From NCBI RefSeq assembly GCF_000376385.1, contig NZ_AQWN01000007.1, forward strand, positions 62,001 to 126,000: a stretch of DNA of 64,000 bases, written 5' to 3'. Position 1 is the first letter of the stretch. The number at the start of each line of letters is the position of its first letter. Of this stretch, positions 59,446 to 64,000 are shown piece by piece. This DNA comes from Desulfurispora thermophila DSM 16022. Lineage in GTDB: Bacteria > Bacillota > Desulfotomaculia > Desulfotomaculales > Desulfurisporaceae. A model generated the notes under the pieces. It had not been told where the DNA came from. It saw only the letters and a list, made by a program, of their open reading frames with translations, and ran no database searches. The position numbers were made by a program, and so were the translations under genes.

Positions 59446-59751
59446 ATGCTGAAAGCGGCGTTTATTTTTGTAGCTCCAGGTGCGCAACCGGATGTGCACA
59501 GGGCGGTGGTGCAAACACCGGAAGTGGAGTTGACAGTGGTGGGTGTAAATAATTATCAAGCGGCAGAAAAAATTACCCGGCAACTGGTGTCCGAAGGGAT
59601 CAAGGCCATAGAACTATGTGGCGGGTTTGGACATGCCGGTGCAGCCAGAGTGGCCCGGGCGGCCGGTGAAGGGGTGGCTGTTGGCGTGGTGCGGTTTGAT
59701 CATCACCCTGGCCTGAACGGCATTAGCGGCGACAGTCTTTTTGACGTATAA
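59446..59751 (+). CDS. DUF6506 family protein
   Basis: A 101-residue protein with KAAFIFVAPGAQPD at the start and the family block LVSEGIKAIELCGGFGHAGAARV, followed by VGVVRFDHHPGL. DUF6506 proteins are small and of unknown function. AGGAGG at 59431-59436 suits ATG 59446. It is the last gene of the cluster; a bidirectional terminator follows. Confidence 0.72.
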   Translation: MLKAAFIFVAPGAQPDVHRAVVQTPEVELTVVGVNNYQAAEKITRQLVSEGIKAIELCGGFGHAGAARVARAAGEGVAVGVVRFDHHPGLNGISGDSLFDV

Positions 59752-59796
59752 CGTTACGTTTCCCCGCCCCTTTTGTTACCGGCAATAAGCAAATTA

Positions 59797-59826
59797 AAAG
59801 CAGCCCGCGCGGGGCTGCTTTACTTA
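59797..59826. terminator. bidirectional terminator
   Basis: AAAGCAGCCC-GCGC-GGGGCTGCTTT lies between the convergent DUF6506 and acetoacetyl-CoA synthetase genes. It is homologous to the hairpin at 50210-50236. Confidence 0.82.
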
Positions 59827-59837
59827 TTGGCTACCAC

Positions 59838-61790
<1,953 letters not shown>

Positions 61791-61900
61791 TGACTGATCC
61801 CTCCCGCTATGATTTATTTGAATTGTATGAAAATACAAAAAACGTGCCAGGCAGCCATCTCTATAACCGCCGCTGCGCCGGGTGTCGTTTAAAGCATTTG

Positions 61901-61950
61901 TCGCGCCCTCGCCGGGTGTTGCAGCCGGTACTCCAGACGGGCTCGCTCAG
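61901..61950 (-). repeat. fragment of dispersed GC-rich repeat (left end)
   Basis: The complement reads GCGAGCCCGTCTGGAG, then CCGGCTGCAACACCCGGCG, nearly the same as 33487-33530 and the left end of 23132-23336. It lies upstream of the acetoacetate-CoA ligase gene. Confidence 0.75.
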
Positions 61951-61985
61951 GAAAGACACACCTGCAAATTACGCTGTAATATTAG

Positions 61986-62014
61986 TTGACTGAGTGACAG
62001 GAGTGTTATATAAT
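61986..62014 (+). promoter_or_regulatory. promoter of the iron transporter operon
   Basis: TTGACT (61986-61991) and TATAAT (62009-62014) are 17 bases apart, directly before the Fur box and 42 bases before the start codon of the binding protein. Confidence 0.82.
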
Positions 62015-62015
62015 T

Positions 62016-62034
62016 GATAACGATAATAATTATC
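62016..62034 (+). promoter_or_regulatory. Fur box
   Basis: GATAACGATAATAATTATC matches the 19-base Fur consensus GATAATGATAATCATTATC at all but two or three positions. It starts immediately after the -10 hexamer, so iron-loaded Fur would block the iron transporter genes. Confidence 0.85.
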
Positions 62035-62055
62035 ATTCACAAAAGGAGTGACAGT

Positions 62056-63132
62056 ATGGGTAAAGGCAAGAGCTTATTCCTGGCCGGCCTGCTGGCGCTG
62101 GCCCTGCTGGTCCTGGCCGGCTGCGCCGCCCGCAGCGAAAAGGGCGGTACAACAACCGGCGCCACTGGAACCACCAGAGGTGGGGAGGTCAATCTGTACA
62201 CCGACCGCCACTACGATACCGACGAACAGCTTTTCCAGCTTTTCACCAAACAGACCGGCATCAAGGTCAATGTGGTGAAGGGCGAGTCCGATGAGATTAT
62301 CGAGCGGCTGGCCCGCGAGGGCAGGGACAGCAAGGCCGACCTGCTGCTGGTGGCCGATGCCGGGCGGCTTTACCGGGCCAAAGAAAAGGGACTGCTGCAG
62401 CCGGTGAGCAGTCAGGTGCTGGAAAGCAGCATCCCGGAAAAACTGCGCGACCGGGACAAGCAGTGGTACGGCCTGACAGTGCGGGCCAGGGTGCTGGTGT
62501 ACTCCAAAGAGCGGGTGAAACCCGGGCAGCTTTCCACCTACGAGGCATTGACCGGGCCGCAGTGGCGGGGCAAAATCCTGGTGCGTTCTTCGGGCAATAT
62601 CTACAACCAGTCGCTGCTGGCTTCCCTGATCGCCATCAATGGAGAAGAGGCGGCGCAAAAGTGGGCGCAGGGCATTGTGGCCAACCTGGCCCGGCCGCCC
62701 AGGGGCAATGACCGCGACCAGGTGAAGGCCATCGCGGCCGGGGAAGGCGATGTGGCCATTGTGAATACCTACTACATAGGCAAGATGCTCAATTCCTCCG
62801 ATCCGGAGGAAGTGAAGGCCGCCCAAAAGGTGGGCGTGTTCTTCCCCAACCAGCAGACCAGCGGTACACACATCAATGTGAGCGGGATAGGCCTGACCGC
62901 TGCGGCCAAAAACAAGGAGAACGCCATCAGGCTGATGGAGTTTCTGGCGGGCAAACAGGCCCAGGAGCAGTTCGCGCAGGCCAATTTCGAGTATCCGGCC
63001 AACCCGGCGGTGCAGCCCGCGCCGCTGCTCAAAAGCTGGGGCGACTTCAAGGCGCAGGATATTAATCTGACAGTGCTGGGGGAAAACAATGCCAAAGCAG
63101 TGCGGATCTTTGAAGCGGTGGGCTGGAAGTAA
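62056..63132 (+). CDS. Fe(3+) ABC transporter substrate-binding lipoprotein
   Basis: A 358-residue exported lipoprotein (lipobox LAGC, Cys 23) of the FbpA/FutA iron-binding family: VNLYTDRHYDTDEQLFQLFTKQTGI near the N-terminus, ADLLLVADAGRLYRAKEKGLL, YGLTVRARVLVYSKERV, GDVAIVNTYYIGKM with tyrosine iron ligands, and NVSGIGLTAAAKNKENAIRLMEFL. AAAAGGAG precedes ATG 62056. A Fur box lies just upstream and the permease gene just downstream. Confidence 0.93.
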   Translation: MGKGKSLFLAGLLALALLVLAGCAARSEKGGTTTGATGTTRGGEVNLYTDRHYDTDEQLFQLFTKQTGIKVNVVKGESDEIIERLAREGRDSKADLLLVADAGRLYRAKEKGLLQPVSSQVLESSIPEKLRDRDKQWYGLTVRARVLVYSKERVKPGQLSTYEALTGPQWRGKILVRSSGNIYNQSLLASLIAINGEEAAQKWAQGIVANLARPPRGNDRDQVKAIAAGEGDVAIVNTYYIGKMLNSSDPEEVKAAQKVGVFFPNQQTSGTHINVSGIGLTAAAKNKENAIRLMEFLAGKQAQEQFAQANFEYPANPAVQPAPLLKSWGDFKAQDINLTVLGENNAKAVRIFEAVGWK

Positions 63133-63139
63133 ATTGAAA

Positions 63140-64000
63140 ATGTGGGACGGCTGGGCGGTGCTCAGCCTTCTTTTTCTGGTGCTGCTCCTTTTACCCGCCG
63201 GGCGCATTTTCGGACAGCTCCTTAAGCCGGCGGGAGAAAACTGGGCGCATATCAGGCAGTACCTGTTCCGGGATTACCTGCTCAACACGCTGCAGCTGGT
63301 GGGATTTACCGGCCTGGGCACGGCGCTATTGGGCACGGGCCTGGCCTGGCTGGTCAGCGCCTGCGATTTTCCCCTGCGCGTTTTTTTCCGCCGGGCGCTC
63401 TTTTTGCCTCTGGCCCTGCCGCCCTACATCGCCGCCTGCACCTACAGCGGTTTGCTTGGCTACACGGGCCCGCTGCGTTCCTTGTTGCGCCAGCAACTGG
63501 CCTGGGAACCGCCCGCCGCCTACTTTGACATCATGAACCTGCCCGGGGCGGTGTTTATCTTTACCCTGGTGCTGTACCCGTACGTTTATGCCGTCACCAG
63601 GGCGTTCTGGGAAAAGCAGTCGGCCTCGCTGCTCGAATCGGCCCGCCTGTTGGGCCGGGGGCAACTGGCGGTGTTCCGGGGCGTGGCGCTGCCCTTGAGC
63701 CGTCCGGCCGTGGTGGGCGGAGTCAGCCTGGTGGCCATGGAGGTGCTGGGGGATTACGGTGTGGTGCATTATTTCGGCCTTCCCACTTTCAGCACGGCCA
63801 TTTTCAAGACCTGGTTCGGCATGGGCGATGTGGACGCGGCTGTGCGCCTGGCGGCGGTGCTGATGCTGGTGGTGCTGCTGCTGTTGCTGCTGGAGAGCCT
63901 GCTGCGGGGAGGTAAAAAGTACAGCCCGGCCGGCGCTCGCTCCCGGCCCCTGTCTCCCTGGCCGCTGCAAGGCGGCCGGGGCTGGCTGGCTTTTGGCTGC
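63140..64000 (+). CDS. Fe(3+) ABC transporter permease (3' end outside window)
   Basis: The frame runs open to the right edge, so the gene is incomplete (287 residues seen of usually more than 500). It has several membrane segments; YLLNTLQLVGFTGLGTALLGTGLAWLV is the first core helix pair and ESARLLGRGQLAVFRGVALPLSRPA is the EAA loop that docks to the ATPase. It belongs to the FbpB/FutB two-domain permeases. TTG 63134 or ATG 63140 starts it, 1-7 bases after the binding-protein stop, so the two are coupled. An ATPase gene is expected further right. Confidence 0.9.
   Translation, partial: MWDGWAVLSLLFLVLLLLPAGRIFGQLLKPAGENWAHIRQYLFRDYLLNTLQLVGFTGLGTALLGTGLAWLVSACDFPLRVFFRRALFLPLALPPYIAACTYSGLLGYTGPLRSLLRQQLAWEPPAAYFDIMNLPGAVFIFTLVLYPYVYAVTRAFWEKQSASLLESARLLGRGQLAVFRGVALPLSRPAVVGGVSLVAMEVLGDYGVVHYFGLPTFSTAIFKTWFGMGDVDAAVRLAAVLMLVVLLLLLLESLLRGGKKYSPAGARSRPLSPWPLQGGRGWLAFGC

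Overview
The window looks like the chromosome of a spore-forming, anaerobic, fairly GC-rich Firmicute of the Desulfotomaculum/Pelotomaculum type (Peptococcaceae in the broad sense). This rests on gene content, not on a marker gene: sporulation genes (bofA, gin/csfB, yabG, SPOCS coat proteins, an RpfB/YabE-like protein), a four-subunit 2-oxoacid:ferredoxin oxidoreductase, rubrerythrin, a tungstate-binding protein under a molybdenum/tungsten-cofactor-type riboswitch, and frequent GTG/TTG starts. The genus is inference. The backbone keeps the order known from Bacillus subtilis next to the replication origin: SRP RNA, dnaX, yaaK(ybaB), recR, bofA, csfB, yaaO, tmk, holB, ricT, yabA, rsmI, abrB, metG, tatD, rsmA/yabE and yabG, with lineage-specific genes spliced in.

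Layout. 0-2 kb: a DUF917 gene cut by the window edge and an M29-type aminopeptidase. 2.1-4.1 kb: a decayed polysaccharide locus (IS110 remnant joined to half a DegT aminotransferase; sugar transferase with an amber codon). 4.1-6.4 kb: two units sharing a 103-bp leader and a 26-bp tail, with DUF1659, DUF2922, a coiled-coil membrane protein, an amidase and a holin-like protein. 6.4-8.3 kb: an IS605-type right-end remnant, DAHP synthase and an AT-rich patch. 8.4-13.2 kb: tRNA-Ser, SRP RNA, dnaX-ybaB-recR, rubrerythrin and bofA. 13.2-14 kb: a broken HEPN gene and an intact MNT partner. 14.3-17.9 kb: a P-loop ATPase and the ferredoxin oxidoreductase operon. 18-19.8 kb: riboswitch, hypothetical gene and tupA. 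19.8-20.5 kb: a Phd/PIN toxin-antitoxin pair with a visible operator. 20.7-27.5 kb: gin to rsmI. 27.6-31.2 kb: a large S-layer-anchored subtilase. 31.3-43.2 kb: abrB to yabG and two following genes. 43.8-48.2 kb: a CAP-domain protein and SPOCS proteins. 48.2-50.2 kb: decayed antitoxin and Rpn-family genes.

50.2-59.8 kb is the most interesting block: an AcoR-type sigma-54 activator, a matching -24/-12 promoter, E1 alpha, E1 beta, AcoX, an E2 acyltransferase carrying a C-terminal AhpD-like CxxC domain, a single-chain LipB-LipA fusion, a methyltransferase and a DUF6506 protein. No E3 (dihydrolipoamide dehydrogenase) gene is present. The block lies between two copies of the 3' end of an acetoacetyl-CoA synthetase gene, as if it had been inserted or duplicated as a module. 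The complete synthetase follows, then a Fur-box-preceded iron ABC transporter that runs off the right edge.

A GC-rich intergenic repeat of about 205 bp occurs twice, in opposite orientation, and as end fragments at several other places. I saw no CRISPR array and no complete prophage or intact insertion sequence.
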